Positions 34,569-46,000 of a stretch of 59,715 nucleotides of DNA are shown here, one piece after another (position 1 is the stretch's first letter; each line of letters opens with the position of its first letter). The notes beneath the pieces were generated by a model. The model was not told the DNA's origin. It was given only the letters and a program-made list of their open reading frames with translations, and made no database searches. This DNA comes from Pseudoxanthomonas mexicana (lineage in GTDB: Bacteria; Pseudomonadota; Gammaproteobacteria; Xanthomonadales; Xanthomonadaceae), in contig NZ_LSIF01000086.1 of NCBI RefSeq assembly GCF_001556105.1, forward strand, positions 1 through 59,715. The letters are read 5' to 3'. Position numbers and translations under genes: made by a program.

Positions 34569-35111
34569 ATGCGTCCGTCCAAGACCGACCTCGCCCGCCA
34601 GACGCTGCAAGCCCACACGGGCGCGCTCGGCATGCGCGAGCGACGCTTGGTGATCCTCTGCGACGGACAGCGCGATCTGGCGGAACTGGTGCGCCTGCTG
34701 GGCCAGGATGCGCCCATATTGGTGCAACGCCTGGTGCAGGCGGGCTATCTCGCCGATGCGGGCACCACGCGCATGTCGCCGGCACCGTCTGCCATCGCAC
34801 GCCCGCTTCCTTCACCCCAGGCACCGGCGGGCCCACGGCGATCCCTGGTCGCGGCGAAGGTCTATCTGGCCGGCATGCTGGAACTGCAGCGCGACGACCG
34901 CGCGCGCCATCATCGCGAACGATTGCAGGCACGGCTGGATGACGATGCGATGCTGCAAGCGATCACCGAGGCCTTGCGGTTTCTGGAAGCGCGCATGGCA
35001 ACGACGCTTGCCGGCCGCATCCGCGAACGCCTGCTGGAAGCGTTGCCAGAGGACGCCGTGCAGCGCCTGCTGGCGCTGCTCACCTCCCCGAAGGAAGCCG
35101 CGCTGCCCTGA
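34569..35111 (+). CDS. Unrecognised cytoplasmic protein
   Basis: A 180-residue protein with no signal peptide. Residues 18-62 (MRERRLVILCDGQRDLAELVRLLG to LVQAGYLA) look like a winged-helix or helix-turn-helix of the type found in small regulators. A Pro/Ala/Ser linker (about 65-90) leads to a basic helical C-terminal half (MLELQRDDRARHHRERLQARL, ITEALRFLEARMA, RIRERLLEALPEDAVQRLL). It converges on hmgA with only 7 bases between the stops. Its function is unknown. Codon use is like that of neighbouring real genes. Confidence 0.65.
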   Translation: MRPSKTDLARQTLQAHTGALGMRERRLVILCDGQRDLAELVRLLGQDAPILVQRLVQAGYLADAGTTRMSPAPSAIARPLPSPQAPAGPRRSLVAAKVYLAGMLELQRDDRARHHRERLQARLDDDAMLQAITEALRFLEARMATTLAGRIRERLLEALPEDAVQRLLALLTSPKEAALP

Positions 35112-35118
35112 AAGCGGG

Positions 35119-36423
35119 TCAGCCCTTCGGTGCGAAGTGCTTGCGCAGCCCGGCCCAGCACGCCTGGTAATCGCGCTGCCGGTGTGGCGCTTCGATCGCC
35201 TGCCGCGTCGGCCGGATCACCGCACGCGTCTCGAACATGAAGGCCATCGTGCCGGTGATGACGTCGGGCTTGGACAGGTCGGCGTTCGATGCCTTCTCGA
35301 ACGTCGCCGCATCCGGTCCGTGCCCGGTCATCGAGTTGTGCAGCGACGCGCCGCCCGGCGCGAAGCCTTCGGCCTTGGCGTCGTACACGCCATGGATCAG
35401 GCCCATGAATTCGCTGGCGATGTTGCGGTGGAACCACGGCGGGCGGAACGTGTCCTGCGCCACCAGCCAGCGCGGCGGGAAGATCACGAAATCCATGTTG
35501 CCCACGCCGGGCGTATCGCTGGGCGACGTCAGCACCAGGAAGATCGATGGATCGGGATGGTCGAAGCTGATCGAGCCGAGGGTGTTGAAGCGGCGCAGGT
35601 CGTAGCGGTACGGCGCGTAGTTGCCGTGCCAGCCCACCACGTCCAGCGGCGAGTGGCCGATGTCGGCGCGCCACAGGTGGCCCTGGAACTTCCCGATCAG
35701 TTCGAACTCGCCCTCGACGTCCTCGTAGGCCGCGACCGGCGTTTCGAAATCCCGCGGATTGGCCAGGCCATTCGACCCGATCGGCCCCAGGTCCGGCAGG
35801 CGCATCGCCGCACCGAAGTTCTCGCAGACATAACCACGCGCTTCGCCGTCCAGCAGTTCGACGAGGAAACGCACGCCGCGCGGGATGACCGCGATCTGCT
35901 GCGGTTCGACCTCGATCACGCCGAACTCCGTCGCGATGCGCAGGCGACCCTGCTGCGGCACGATCAGCAGCTCGCCATCGGCATCGTAGAAGTAGCGGCC
36001 CTGCATCGACCGGTTGACCGCATACAGGTGGATGCCGACGCCATGCATCGCATCCGGCGAGCCATTGCCCGCCATCGTGTACAGGCCGTCGACGAAATCC
36101 GTCGGCGTTTCCGGCATCGGCAATGGCGACCAGCGCATCTGGTCCGGCGACACCGGGCCCGCGCTGAAGTCGCTGTGCAGCCGGTGCTGCGCATACGGCG
36201 CGAACGGCCCGTGCATCGCCGCCGGGCGGATGCGGTACAGCCAGCTGCGGCGGTTCTCCGCGCGTGGCGCGGTGAAAGCGGTGCCGCTCAACTGCTCGGC
36301 GTACAGGCCATGCGCCACGCACTGCGGCGAGTTGCGGCCCTCCGGCAGCGTGCCAGGGATCGCCTCGCTGGCGAAATGGTTGCCGAAGCCGGTCTGGTAT
36401 CCGCGGTCAGTGGAGGTCTTCAT
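35119..36423 (-). CDS. hmgA: Homogentisate 1,2-dioxygenase
   Basis: A 434-residue Fe(II) ring-cleaving enzyme of tyrosine and phenylalanine catabolism, converting homogentisate to maleylacetoacetate. Family stretches are [25 protein letters not shown] in part, [24 protein letters not shown]-like [17 protein letters not shown], and the metal region near residue 330-360 ([31 protein letters not shown]). The ATG at 36423 is just 13 bases from an inverted repeat carrying the DUF559 stop, so its natural leader was probably replaced. hppD lies upstream in the same direction. Confidence 0.97.
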   Translation of the reverse strand: MKTSTDRGYQTGFGNHFASEAIPGTLPEGRNSPQCVAHGLYAEQLSGTAFTAPRAENRRSWLYRIRPAAMHGPFAPYAQHRLHSDFSAGPVSPDQMRWSPLPMPETPTDFVDGLYTMAGNGSPDAMHGVGIHLYAVNRSMQGRYFYDADGELLIVPQQGRLRIATEFGVIEVEPQQIAVIPRGVRFLVELLDGEARGYVCENFGAAMRLPDLGPIGSNGLANPRDFETPVAAYEDVEGEFELIGKFQGHLWRADIGHSPLDVVGWHGNYAPYRYDLRRFNTLGSISFDHPDPSIFLVLTSPSDTPGVGNMDFVIFPPRWLVAQDTFRPPWFHRNIASEFMGLIHGVYDAKAEGFAPGGASLHNSMTGHGPDAATFEKASNADLSKPDVITGTMAFMFETRAVIRPTRQAIEAPHRQRDYQACWAGLRKHFAPKG

Positions 36424-36433
36424 GTTGATGCCT

Positions 36434-36832
36434 TTAAAGCCCCTCTCCCGGCGGGAGAGGGGTTGGGGTGAGGGGCGATGGTGAGACGGTCCTGAAGATC
36501 GCCTCGGCCACCGCTTCAATCTGCATCAGTACATCGTTGTCCCAGAACCTCAGGACGGTGAAACCCTTTGATTCCAGAAACTGCGTTCGCGAGTGATCAG
36601 ACGTTTCCGTGTGCTGCGATCCATCCACTTCAATTACCAGCCTGGCCGATACGCAGCAGAAATCCACCGTGTAGGGCGGGATCGGATGCTGTCGACGGAA
36701 CTTCAAACCGTCGATGCCACCGCCCCTGAGGATCGACCACAGCTTGCGTTCCGCATCTGTCGAACCTGCCCGCAATTCCCTCGCCCGCTCCAGCGAGCGC
36801 GTCGCCATGGGAGGCCTGCGGTGGTTCGTCAT
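36434..36832 (-). CDS. DUF559 (Vsr-like nuclease fold) protein
   Basis: A 132-residue protein from the ATG at 36832, with AGGAGG six bases upstream. The DUF559 core (about 20-115) shows [25 protein letters not shown] in part, YTVDFCC and [10 protein letters not shown], a PD-(D/E)XK-like pattern related to very-short-patch repair endonucleases, and ends [12 protein letters not shown]. The last 13 residues ([13 protein letters not shown]) are encoded by the left inverted repeat. The whole gene fits between two 40-bp inverted repeats in the hppD-hmgA gap. Cellular function is not established. Confidence 0.9.
   Translation of the reverse strand: MTNHRRPPMATRSLERARELRAGSTDAERKLWSILRGGGIDGLKFRRQHPIPPYTVDFCCVSARLVIEVDGSQHTETSDHSRTQFLESKGFTVLRFWDNDVLMQIEAVAEAIFRTVSPSPLTPTPLPPGEGL
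36437..36476. repeat. Left 40-bp inverted repeat of the DUF559 cassette
   Basis: This unit (AAGCCCCTCTCCCGGCGGGA... ending GAGGGGC) matches the right-hand copy at 36845-36884 in inverted orientation at 39 of 40 positions. It contains its own inner palindrome, CCCTCTCCCG-C-GGGAGAGGG type. It encodes the C-terminus of the DUF559 protein, whose stop lies just beyond its outer edge. Confidence 0.9.
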
Positions 36833-36844
36833 CGTCATCCTCCT

Positions 36845-36884
36845 GCCCCTCACCCCAACCCCTCTCCCGCAGGGAGAGGGGCTT
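36845..36884. repeat. Right 40-bp inverted repeat of the DUF559 cassette
   Basis: GCCCCTCACCCCAACCCCTC... ending GAGGGGCTT is the inverted partner of the left copy, with a single difference in 40. Its inner edge directly adjoins the AGGAGG ribosome site of the DUF559 gene. The hppD stop is 12 bases beyond its outer edge. No target-site duplication is obvious. Confidence 0.9.
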
Positions 36885-36895
36885 CAAGCGGGAGA

Positions 36896-37993
36896 CTACA
36901 GCACGCCGCGCTTCATCTGGTCGCGCTCGATGCTCTCGAACAGCGCCTGGAAGTTGCCTTCGCCGAAGCCCTCGTTGCCCTTGCGCTGGATGATCTCGAA
37001 GAAGATCGGGCCCAGCGCGTTCTGGGTGAAGATCTGCAGCAGCTTGCGCTCCTTGGTCTCCACGTCGGCGTCGATCAGGATCTTGTTGCGGGCCAGGCGT
37101 GCGACGTCCTCGCCATGGTTGGGGATGCGCTGGTCGATCACGTCGAAGTAGGTGTCCGGCGTGTCGAGGAACTCGACGCCCGCCTCGCGCATCTTTTCCA
37201 CCGTGGTGTAGATATCGTCGGTGAAGCAGGCGATGTGCTGGATGCCCTCGCCCTTGTAGGCATCGAGGTATTCGTTGATCTGGCTCTTCGGATCGCTCGA
37301 TTCGTTGAGCGGGATGCGCACCATGCCGTCGGGCGCGGTCATCGCCTTCGACAGCAGGCCGGTCTTGGCGCCCTTGATGTCGAAGTAGCGGATCTCGCGG
37401 AAGTTGAACAGCCGCTCGTAGTAGTCCGCCCACTTGGCCATGTTGCCGTGGTAGAGATTGTGGGTCAGGTGGTCGATGAAGGTCAGGCCGAAGCCGGTCG
37501 GCATCAGGTCCACGCCCGGCAGGTACTCGTAGTCCGGGTCGTGGATCGTGCCCTGCGCGTCGTAGCGGTCGACGATGTACAGCATGCAGTCGCCGATGCC
37601 CTTGATGACCGGCGCGGCGACGGCCTTGGTCAGTTCGTCGGCGGCACCGAACGATTCCGCGCCGTTCTTCAGCGCCTGCACGCGCGCCCACTCGGCCAGC
37701 TTCTTCACCCGGATCGCGAAGCCGCATGCGCTGGGGCCGTGCTCGGCGGCGAAGCGCGCGGCGAACGAGTCCGGGTCCTCGTTGATGAGGAAGGTGCAGT
37801 CGCCCTGGCGGTAGGTGCTGATGGCGCGCGTCCTGTGGCGCGCGACCTGCACGAAGCCCAGCTTGCGGAAGTAGTCGTGCAGCAGGTGCGCCTGGCCCTC
37901 GGGGGCGGCGAACTCGACGAACTCGAACCCGTCGATGCCCATCGGGTTGTCGAACGTGGTGGGCTGGATGCCAGAATTGGGTTGTGCGGTCAT
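36896..37993 (-). CDS. hppD: 4-Hydroxyphenylpyruvate dioxygenase
   Basis: A 365-residue Fe(II) enzyme making homogentisate from 4-hydroxyphenylpyruvate. It has two vicinal-oxygen-chelate modules. Iron ligands are visible in FIDHLTHNLYHGN (near 172), GIQHIACFTDDIY (near 253) and PIFFEIIQRKGNEGFGEGNF in part (near 334). The start MTAQPNSGIQ at 37993 is preferred. It is divergent from the marR gene across a short region with a perfect palindrome and is followed by the DUF559 cassette and hmgA. Confidence 0.97.
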   Translation of the reverse strand: MTAQPNSGIQPTTFDNPMGIDGFEFVEFAAPEGQAHLLHDYFRKLGFVQVARHRTRAISTYRQGDCTFLINEDPDSFAARFAAEHGPSACGFAIRVKKLAEWARVQALKNGAESFGAADELTKAVAAPVIKGIGDCMLYIVDRYDAQGTIHDPDYEYLPGVDLMPTGFGLTFIDHLTHNLYHGNMAKWADYYERLFNFREIRYFDIKGAKTGLLSKAMTAPDGMVRIPLNESSDPKSQINEYLDAYKGEGIQHIACFTDDIYTTVEKMREAGVEFLDTPDTYFDVIDQRIPNHGEDVARLARNKILIDADVETKERKLLQIFTQNALGPIFFEIIQRKGNEGFGEGNFQALFESIERDQMKRGVL

Positions 37994-38035
37994 GGGGCGC
38001 CTCGCTAGGCTTGCCGGGATGTGACCCATTCTATA

Positions 38036-38049
38036 GTTTCAGCTGAAAC
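38036..38049. promoter_or_regulatory. Perfect 14-bp palindrome between hppD and marR
   Basis: GTTTCAGCTGAAAC is its own reverse complement. It lies 43 bases from the hppD start and 23 bases from the marR start, the normal position for an autoregulating MarR dimer. It is the best operator candidate for control of homogentisate-pathway genes. Confidence 0.65.
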
Positions 38050-38071
38050 CAACAACAAGTAGCAGCGCAGC

Positions 38072-38545
38072 ATGAGCCAGCCAGCCAGCCCCGCCACCCA
38101 CGCCGATTTCGACCTCGACCGCCTGTTTTCCTACCGGTTGAGCGTGCTGTCCAACCGTATCAGCAGCGCGATTTCCCGCGAGTACCACCGCCGTTTCGGC
38201 CTGGCCATCACCGAATGGCGGGTCATGGCGGTGCTGGGGCGCTTCCCGGGCCTGTCCGCCGGCGAGGTCGCCAACCGCACCGCGATGGACAAGGTGGCGG
38301 TCAGCCGGGCGGTCGCCCGCCTGCTGGAACGGGCGCTGATCCAGCGCGAGATCCACGGCGACGACCGCCGCCGCTCGGTGCTGGCGCTGACCGACGAGGG
38401 CTTCCGGGTCTACGACGAAGTCGCCCCGATGGTCATCGAATACCACCAGCGCATGCTGGAACCGCTGACCGACGAGGAACGCGCGATGCTCGACCAGTTG
38501 ATCGACAAACTGGCGGGCGAAGGCGTCAAGCGCATCGAAGGCTGA
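38072..38545 (+). CDS. MarR-family transcriptional regulator
   Basis: A 157-residue winged-helix regulator. Dimerisation helices flank a DNA-binding core: GLAITEWRVMAVLGRFPGLSAGEVANRTAMDKVAVSRAVARLLERALIQRE in part, then the wing DDRRRSVLALTDEG. It is divergent from hppD with the palindromic operator between them, so it probably represses hppD/hmgA and itself in response to an aromatic ligand such as homogentisate or 4-hydroxyphenylpyruvate. That ligand is inferred from context. A strong terminator follows. Confidence 0.93.
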   Translation: MSQPASPATHADFDLDRLFSYRLSVLSNRISSAISREYHRRFGLAITEWRVMAVLGRFPGLSAGEVANRTAMDKVAVSRAVARLLERALIQREIHGDDRRRSVLALTDEGFRVYDEVAPMVIEYHQRMLEPLTDEERAMLDQLIDKLAGEGVKRIEG

Positions 38546-38568
38546 AACCTTCCACACCCGGAAACGAA

Positions 38569-38598
38569 GAACGGCGGCCGATGGCCGCCGTTCTTTTT
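38569..38598 (+). terminator. Rho-independent terminator after marR
   Basis: An 11-bp perfect stem (GAACGGCGGCC with GGCCGCCGTTC) and a 3-base loop are followed by TTTTT. It lies 24 bases after the marR stop and faces the convergent POT gene. Confidence 0.9.
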
Positions 38599-38631
38599 CC
38601 TCCGACCCGGCAACTGCCGGATCGTCGGGGA

Positions 38632-40134
<1,503 letters not shown>

Positions 40135-40284
40135 GCGGGCTCCCCCTAAAAAAGTAGTTCAGGATTTCGGTTTCCCTTGCAACCGCAAGGGACGGGCGAG
40201 GATTACCGACCGGCACGGGCGCGTCAATCGGCGCCCAGACGCCTCCATCCGACCCGCCCACCCTGTTCAGATGGACAAGTCATT

Positions 40285-40306
40285 GCCGGGAAACGGTTTT
40301 CCCGGC
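40285..40306 (-). terminator. Hairpin after the AbgT-family gene
   Basis: GCCGGGAAA and TTTCCCGGC form a perfect 9-bp stem with a 4-base loop, 11 bases past the AbgT-family stop. The T-run is absent. A second small hairpin (CCCTTGC/GCAAGGG at 40174-40191) lies farther on, nearer the POT start. Confidence 0.5.
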
Positions 40307-40317
40307 AGTCCAGGCAC

Positions 40318-41901
40318 TCAGGCGGGCACGTAGTCGTAGCGCGCGCCGATGCCCAGCGGAATGCCAAGGCCCCAGAACGCCAGCAGCAGCAGGGTCCACA
40401 GGACCGACAGGGCAACCGAATACGGGAGCATCAGCGACGCCAGCGTGCCGATGCCGGCGGCCTTCACGTAGCGCTGGCAGAACACCACGATCAGCGGGAA
40501 GTACGGCATCAGCGGGGTGATGATCGTGGTCATGGAATCGCCCACGCGATACGCCGCCTGGGTCAGGTCGGGCGACACCCCGAGCTGCATCATCAGCGGC
40601 ACCATGATCGGCGCCAGCAGCGCCCACTTCGCCGAGGCCGAGCCGATGAACAGGTTGACGATGCCGGTCATCGCGATCAGGCCGATCAGCGTCAGCCACA
40701 TCGGCAGGCCCAGCGCCTTCAGCAGGTCCGCGCCCTCGACCGCCATCAGCGTACCGAGGCCGGAGCCGTTGAAGCCCGCCAGGAACTGCGCGATGAAGAA
40801 CGCGATGACGATGTAGTACGCCATGCCGCCCATCGCCTTGGTCATCGCGGCGATGACATCGCGGTGGGTCTTCACCGTGCCAGCGACGTAGCCGTACACC
40901 ACGCCCGGGATCAGGAACAGGATGAAGATCAGCGCCACGATCGACTGCATCACCGGCGCCTGCGCGACCAGCAACGCGTTGCCGCCGGCCAGCACTGCGG
41001 GCGTGTCGGCCGGCGCGCGCCACGGCGAGGTGGCCGGCCACAGGCTGAGCGCGAACAGGGCCAGCGCGACCAGCATCGCCAGCGTCGCCCACAGCAGGCC
41101 GCGGCGTTCGCCGGCGGTCAGCGGCTCCATCTTCGGCAGGTCCTTCGTATCGCCGTCCACCACCGTCCGCGCCAGGCGCGGCTCGATGATGCGGTCGGTG
41201 ACGAACCAGCCGATCGCGATGATCAGCGCACTCGAGACGGTGGTGAAGATCCAGTTGTTGAGCGGGTTCACCACCAGCGCCGGATCGATGATGCGGCTGG
41301 CTTCCTGGGTGAAACTCGCCAGCAGCGGATCGAGCGAGGACGGCACCAGCAGCGTCGCCGAGAATCCGCCCGACACGCCGCAGAACGCCGCCGCGATGCC
41401 GGCCAGCGGATGCCGGCCCGCCGCATAGAAGATCACCCCGCCCAGCGGGATCACCAGCACGTAGCCCGCGTCGACGGCGACGTGGCTCAGCACCGCCACG
41501 GCGACCAGGGCCGGCGTCAGCAGCGATTTCGGCGTGACCGACAGCATCCGCCGCAGCGCCGCGTTGATGTAGCCGGTGTGCTCGGCGACGCCGAGGCCCA
41601 GCATCGCCGTCAGCACCACGCCCAGTGGCGCGAACGCCATGAACACCTTGTACATGTTGGCCATGAAGGCGGTCAGCGACTCGCCTGCCAGCAGGTTGAC
41701 GATCCGGATCGGTTCGCCCGTGGTCGGGTTGATCGCCTCGAATTCCACGCCCGACAGCAGCCAGGACAGGCCCCAGACCGACAGCATCAGCAGCAGGAAC
41801 AGGGCGGCGGGATCGGGTAAGCGGTTGCCGGTCCGTTCGACCAGATCAAGCAGGCGGGTGGCGAGGTTGCGCGGGGCGTTCTCCGGACGGACGTCGGTCA
41901 T
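40318..41901 (-). CDS. AbgT-family transporter
   Basis: A 527-residue membrane protein of the AbgT family (p-aminobenzoyl-glutamate transport; some members export sulfonamides). Characteristic stretches are NRLPDPAALFLLLMLSVWGLSW in part, AFAPLGVVLTAMLGLGVAEHTGYI in part, GGFSATLLVPSSLDPLLA, and the late hairpin SASAKWALLAPIMVPLMMQLG in part with GDSMTTIITPLMPYFPLI. Ion coupling is typical. The true substrate cannot be told from sequence. It is transcribed towards the POT gene. Confidence 0.94.
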   Translation of the reverse strand: MTDVRPENAPRNLATRLLDLVERTGNRLPDPAALFLLLMLSVWGLSWLLSGVEFEAINPTTGEPIRIVNLLAGESLTAFMANMYKVFMAFAPLGVVLTAMLGLGVAEHTGYINAALRRMLSVTPKSLLTPALVAVAVLSHVAVDAGYVLVIPLGGVIFYAAGRHPLAGIAAAFCGVSGGFSATLLVPSSLDPLLASFTQEASRIIDPALVVNPLNNWIFTTVSSALIIAIGWFVTDRIIEPRLARTVVDGDTKDLPKMEPLTAGERRGLLWATLAMLVALALFALSLWPATSPWRAPADTPAVLAGGNALLVAQAPVMQSIVALIFILFLIPGVVYGYVAGTVKTHRDVIAAMTKAMGGMAYYIVIAFFIAQFLAGFNGSGLGTLMAVEGADLLKALGLPMWLTLIGLIAMTGIVNLFIGSASAKWALLAPIMVPLMMQLGVSPDLTQAAYRVGDSMTTIITPLMPYFPLIVVFCQRYVKAAGIGTLASLMLPYSVALSVLWTLLLLAFWGLGIPLGIGARYDYVPA

Positions 41902-41925
41902 CGTGCGGTCGTTTCCTGTCGTGGC

Positions 41926-41956
41926 GGTGACCGCATGCTAACAGCGTGCGGTCACC
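41926..41956. repeat. Hairpin between the AbgT-family gene and kynA
   Basis: GGTGACCGCA and TGCGGTCACC form a 10-bp perfect stem around an 11-base loop. It lies 25 bases upstream of the AbgT-family start and 74 bases after the kynA stop. It could be a kynA terminator or an operator. No T-run is present. Confidence 0.45.
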
Positions 41957-42029
41957 CATCGCCGCGAAGGCTGCGTTTGCGCGCACGAATACATGCCGTC
42001 ATCGCAGCGCGACGACGATCCGAAAACAC

Positions 42030-42890
42030 TCAGCGGCCAGGACCGATCGAGGTGCGTACGTCGAACAATTCGGGGAAGAAGGTCAACTCCAGCGCCTGCC
42101 GCAGGAAGCCCACGCCGCTGGAACCACCGGTGCCGCGCTTGAAGCCGATGATGCGCATCACCGTGCGCATGTGGCGGAAGCGCCACAGCTGGAACTGGCT
42201 TTCCAGGTCCACCAGGTCCTCGCACAGCGAATACTCGCGCCAGTAGCGGTCGGTGTCCTCGTAGATGGCTTCGAACACCGGCAGCAGGGCGGCGTCGGCC
42301 GCGTGCGACTGGCGCCAGTCGCGCTGCAGGTGCTGCGCCGGGATCGCGTGATCCCAGCGCGCGAGGTACATCAGGAATTCGTCGTACAGGCTCGGCGCAT
42401 CCAGCACGGCCTCCAGGCCGGCATGGCCTTCGGGATCGTGCTCGAACACCTTCAGCATCGCCGCATTCTTGTTGCCCAGCAGGAACTCGATGGTGCGGTA
42501 CTGCAGCGACTGGAAGCCGGACGACGGCCCCAGCAGGTCGCGGAAGCCCATGTATTCCGAGGGGGTCAGGGTCTCCAGCACCGACCACTGCTCGGTCAGC
42601 TGGCGCAGCACCTGCTTGGCGCGCGCCAGCACCTTGCGGCACTGCCAGACCTGGTCGCGCTGCAGGAACCCGGTCGCCGCGCGCAGTTCGTGGATCATCA
42701 GCTTCATCCACAGCTCCGATACCTGGTGCTGCACGATGAACAGCATCTCGTCGTGGTGCGGCGGATCGGATACCGGGTGCTGCGCCGACAGCAGGCGGTC
42801 CAGCTGCAGGTAGCCGCCGTAGCTCAGGCGGCCCGACAGGTCGGTGTGGATGCCTGCTTCCAGCGGGCGTTCGTTCTTCTCTACGGCCAT
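42030..42890 (-). CDS. kynA: Tryptophan 2,3-dioxygenase
   Basis: A 286-residue heme enzyme opening the indole ring of tryptophan to N-formylkynurenine. The ATG at 42890 (MAVEKNERP) is chosen. Key stretches are [41 protein letters not shown] in part, [30 protein letters not shown] and RGTGGSSGV, which binds substrate. The length is normal. The rest of the kynurenine pathway is not in this window. It shares an upstream region with the divergent nuclease gene. Confidence 0.97.
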   Translation of the reverse strand: MAVEKNERPLEAGIHTDLSGRLSYGGYLQLDRLLSAQHPVSDPPHHDEMLFIVQHQVSELWMKLMIHELRAATGFLQRDQVWQCRKVLARAKQVLRQLTEQWSVLETLTPSEYMGFRDLLGPSSGFQSLQYRTIEFLLGNKNAAMLKVFEHDPEGHAGLEAVLDAPSLYDEFLMYLARWDHAIPAQHLQRDWRQSHAADAALLPVFEAIYEDTDRYWREYSLCEDLVDLESQFQLWRFRHMRTVMRIIGFKRGTGGSSGVGFLRQALELTFFPELFDVRTSIGPGR

Positions 42891-43098
42891 CCGTCGATCA
42901 ACCGGGGCGCCACAGGGGCGGCGGGGGCGCCAGCGTAACCGATGGCGGCAGGCGACCCGGGCAAGGCGTTGGAAAACCGACACTTATGTCACGCCCATGC
43001 AATGCGTGTACCACAGGCTTCCGCTACATTGCGTCGGCCGGGGGTGGCATCGCCTCCGACGGGGGGCGGCGTCCACACCACTGAGGGAGAGTCCGTAC

Positions 43099-46000
43099 AT
43101 GGAAATGCCACGGGGCCGTCTTGCGGCCGTGTTCGCGTCATTCGCCCTGTGTCTTGCCGCCACCTCGGCGCAGGCGCAGGTGGTCATCAGCCAGGTCTAC
43201 GGCGGCGGCGGCAACAGCGGCGCCACGTTCAAGAACGACTTCATCGAGCTGCGCAACAACGGACCCACGGCGGTCGACCTAACCGGATGGAGCGTGCAGT
43301 ACGCCTCGTCCGCGGGTACCGCCTGGGGTGGCCGCACGAATCTCACCGGCAGCATCCCGGCCGGCGGCTTCTACTTGGTCCAGCAGGCGCCGGGCGCCGG
43401 CGGCACGGTGGACCTGCCCACGCCTGACGCCGTCGGCACCATCGGCCTGGCCGGCACCGCCGGCAAGGTCGCACTGAGCCGCAGCACCACGGCACTGACC
43501 GGCGCCTGCCCGCTCACCGATGCCAACCTGGCCGACTTCGTCGGTTTCGGCAGCGCGGCCAACTGCTTCGAAGGCAGCGCGCCCACCGGTACGCTCAGCA
43601 ACACCACGGCCGCACTGCGGGGCGGCGACGGCAGCATCGACACCGACAACAACGGCGCCGATTTCGCGGTCGGCGCGCCGAATCCGCGCAACAGCGGCAC
43701 CGCGCCGCCGGAACCACCGGATCCGCCGGTGGCCCTGACCATCGCGCAGATCCAAGGCAGCGGGCTGTTGTCGCCTCACAACGGCAAGCGCGTGATCACC
43801 GAAGGCATCGTCACCGCGATCAAGTTCAACAGCGGCTTCTTCCTGCAGGCCGCCAACGACGATGGCGACCCGGCCACCTCCAACGCCGTGTTCGTGTTCA
43901 CCAGCAGCGCGCCGCCGGCCACCGCCGCGATCGGCAACCGCGTGCGCGTGACCGGCACGGTCGAGGAGTACACCCCGTCCACCAACCCGCACCAGCTCGC
44001 GATCACCGAGATCGTCACACCATCGGTCGAGGTGCTGGAAGCCGGCGTCGCCCTGCCTGCCGCGATCGAGCTGACCGCCGCCGAGCTGGGTCCCGACGCC
44101 CTGCCCGGCACGCTGGAACGCTTCGAAGGCATGCGCGTCAGCGTGGCGCAATCGGTGGTCATCGCACCGTCCGGTGGCAGCCTCAACGAAGCCAACGCCA
44201 CCTCCAGCAGCGACGGCGTGTTCCATGTCGCCCTGCCGGGCGTTGCACGCCCATTCCGCGAGCCCGGCATCGCCGTGATGGACGCCGTCACCCTGCCCGC
44301 GGGCAAGAACCCGCCGCGCTTCGACACCAACCAGGAACGCCTGATGGTGCGCAGCCGTGGCCAGGTCGGCGCAGTCCCGCTGTCGGTGGACACCGGCGCG
44401 GACGTCGCCGGCCTGATCGGCGTGCTCGACTACTTCGCCGGCACCTGGGCGCTGCTGCCCGACACGGCCACGCCGCCGAGCATCAGTGGCGGCCGCCTGC
44501 CGGAAGCCGTCAACGACGCCAGCTACGACGAAGTGACTGTCGGCACCTTCAACATGCAGCGCCTGTTCGACGAGGTCAACGACAGCAACGGCGCGGTGAC
44601 GCTGACCCCGGAAGCGCTGGACAAGCGTCTGGCCAAGGCGGCGCTGGCGATCTGCGACTACCTGAAAACACCGGACATCGTGGGCGCGGTGGAAGTGGAG
44701 AACCTGCGCCTGCTGCAATTGCTGTCCGAGCGCATCGACGCCACCTGTGCCGCGCGTCCGGGCTACGTGCCCTACCTGCAACCGGGCAACGACGTGGGCG
44801 GCATCAACGTCGGCTTCCTGGTCAGTTCGCGCCAGACCGCCGGCGGTGCGGCTCGCGTCGAAGTGCTGGATGTGGCGCAGTTCGGCAAGGAAACCACCAT
44901 CGCCAATCCGAACGGCACCACCAGCCTGCTCAACGACCGGCCGCCGCTGCGCCTGCGCGCCCGCGTGCACCACGACGCCACGTCGAGCTATCCGCTGACG
45001 GTGATCGTCAACCACCTGCGTTCGCTCAACGACGTCAACGACACCCTGCCCGGCAGCAGCGGCTGGGCCACGGGCGGCGAGCGCGTGCGGGTCAAGCGCG
45101 GCGCACAGGCGGTCTACCTCGCGCAGCTGGTGCAGGAGATGCAGCAGGCGAACCCGGACGAGAAGATCGTGCTGATCGGCGACTTCAATGCGTTCGAGTT
45201 CAACGACGGCTACGTCGATGTCCTCGGCATCATTAAGGGTGAAGCGGCCACGGAGGACCAGGTGCTGACCTGGATGGCCAGCCCGCTGACCACGCCACTG
45301 GTGGATGGTTCGCAGTTGATCGCCGACCCGGCGCAGCGCTATTCGTATGTGTTCGAGGGCAGTGCGCAGACGCTGGACCACGTGCTGGTCAACGAGTCGC
45401 TGGTGATGGACGCCGCGCTGCGCGTGGATCACGCGCGCATCAACACGGACTTCGGTGTCGACAACTTCGGCGATGCCACGCTGGCGCTGCGTTCCTCCGA
45501 CCACGATCCGGTACGCCTGAGCATCCGCGTGCCGTCGTTCGCCCGCGCCGACCTGTCGGCGACGGTGGCGGCCGACCGCGCCAGCGCCAACGTCGGCGAG
45601 ACCGTGCGTTACACCGCCACGGTGCGCAATACCGGTCCGGGTGCTGCTTCGCCGGCCGCGTTCGCCTTCGTGTTCTCGGCCGAACTGTCGCCGTCGCTGG
45701 CCACGCTGCCGGCGGGCTGGAGCTGCGGCGGCGCCGAAACCACCGGCGGCACTACGCGCGTGGCCTGCACCGTGCCGTCCCTGGCGGTGGGTAGCGATGC
45801 GACATTCGCGATCGACGCGGTCGTCCCGGCCAGTGCCTCCGGCACGACGTTGGGCCTGGGCGTCTCGGCCAATTCCACCGTGATCGACCCGGCCAATGGC
45901 GACAACGCCGCATCCGTCTCCGTGGCCGTCGCCGCGCTGCCGACCCGCAAGGCCGATTTGTCGGTGAAGCTGGCCGGCGGTGCGCTGCCGCTGCTGCGCA

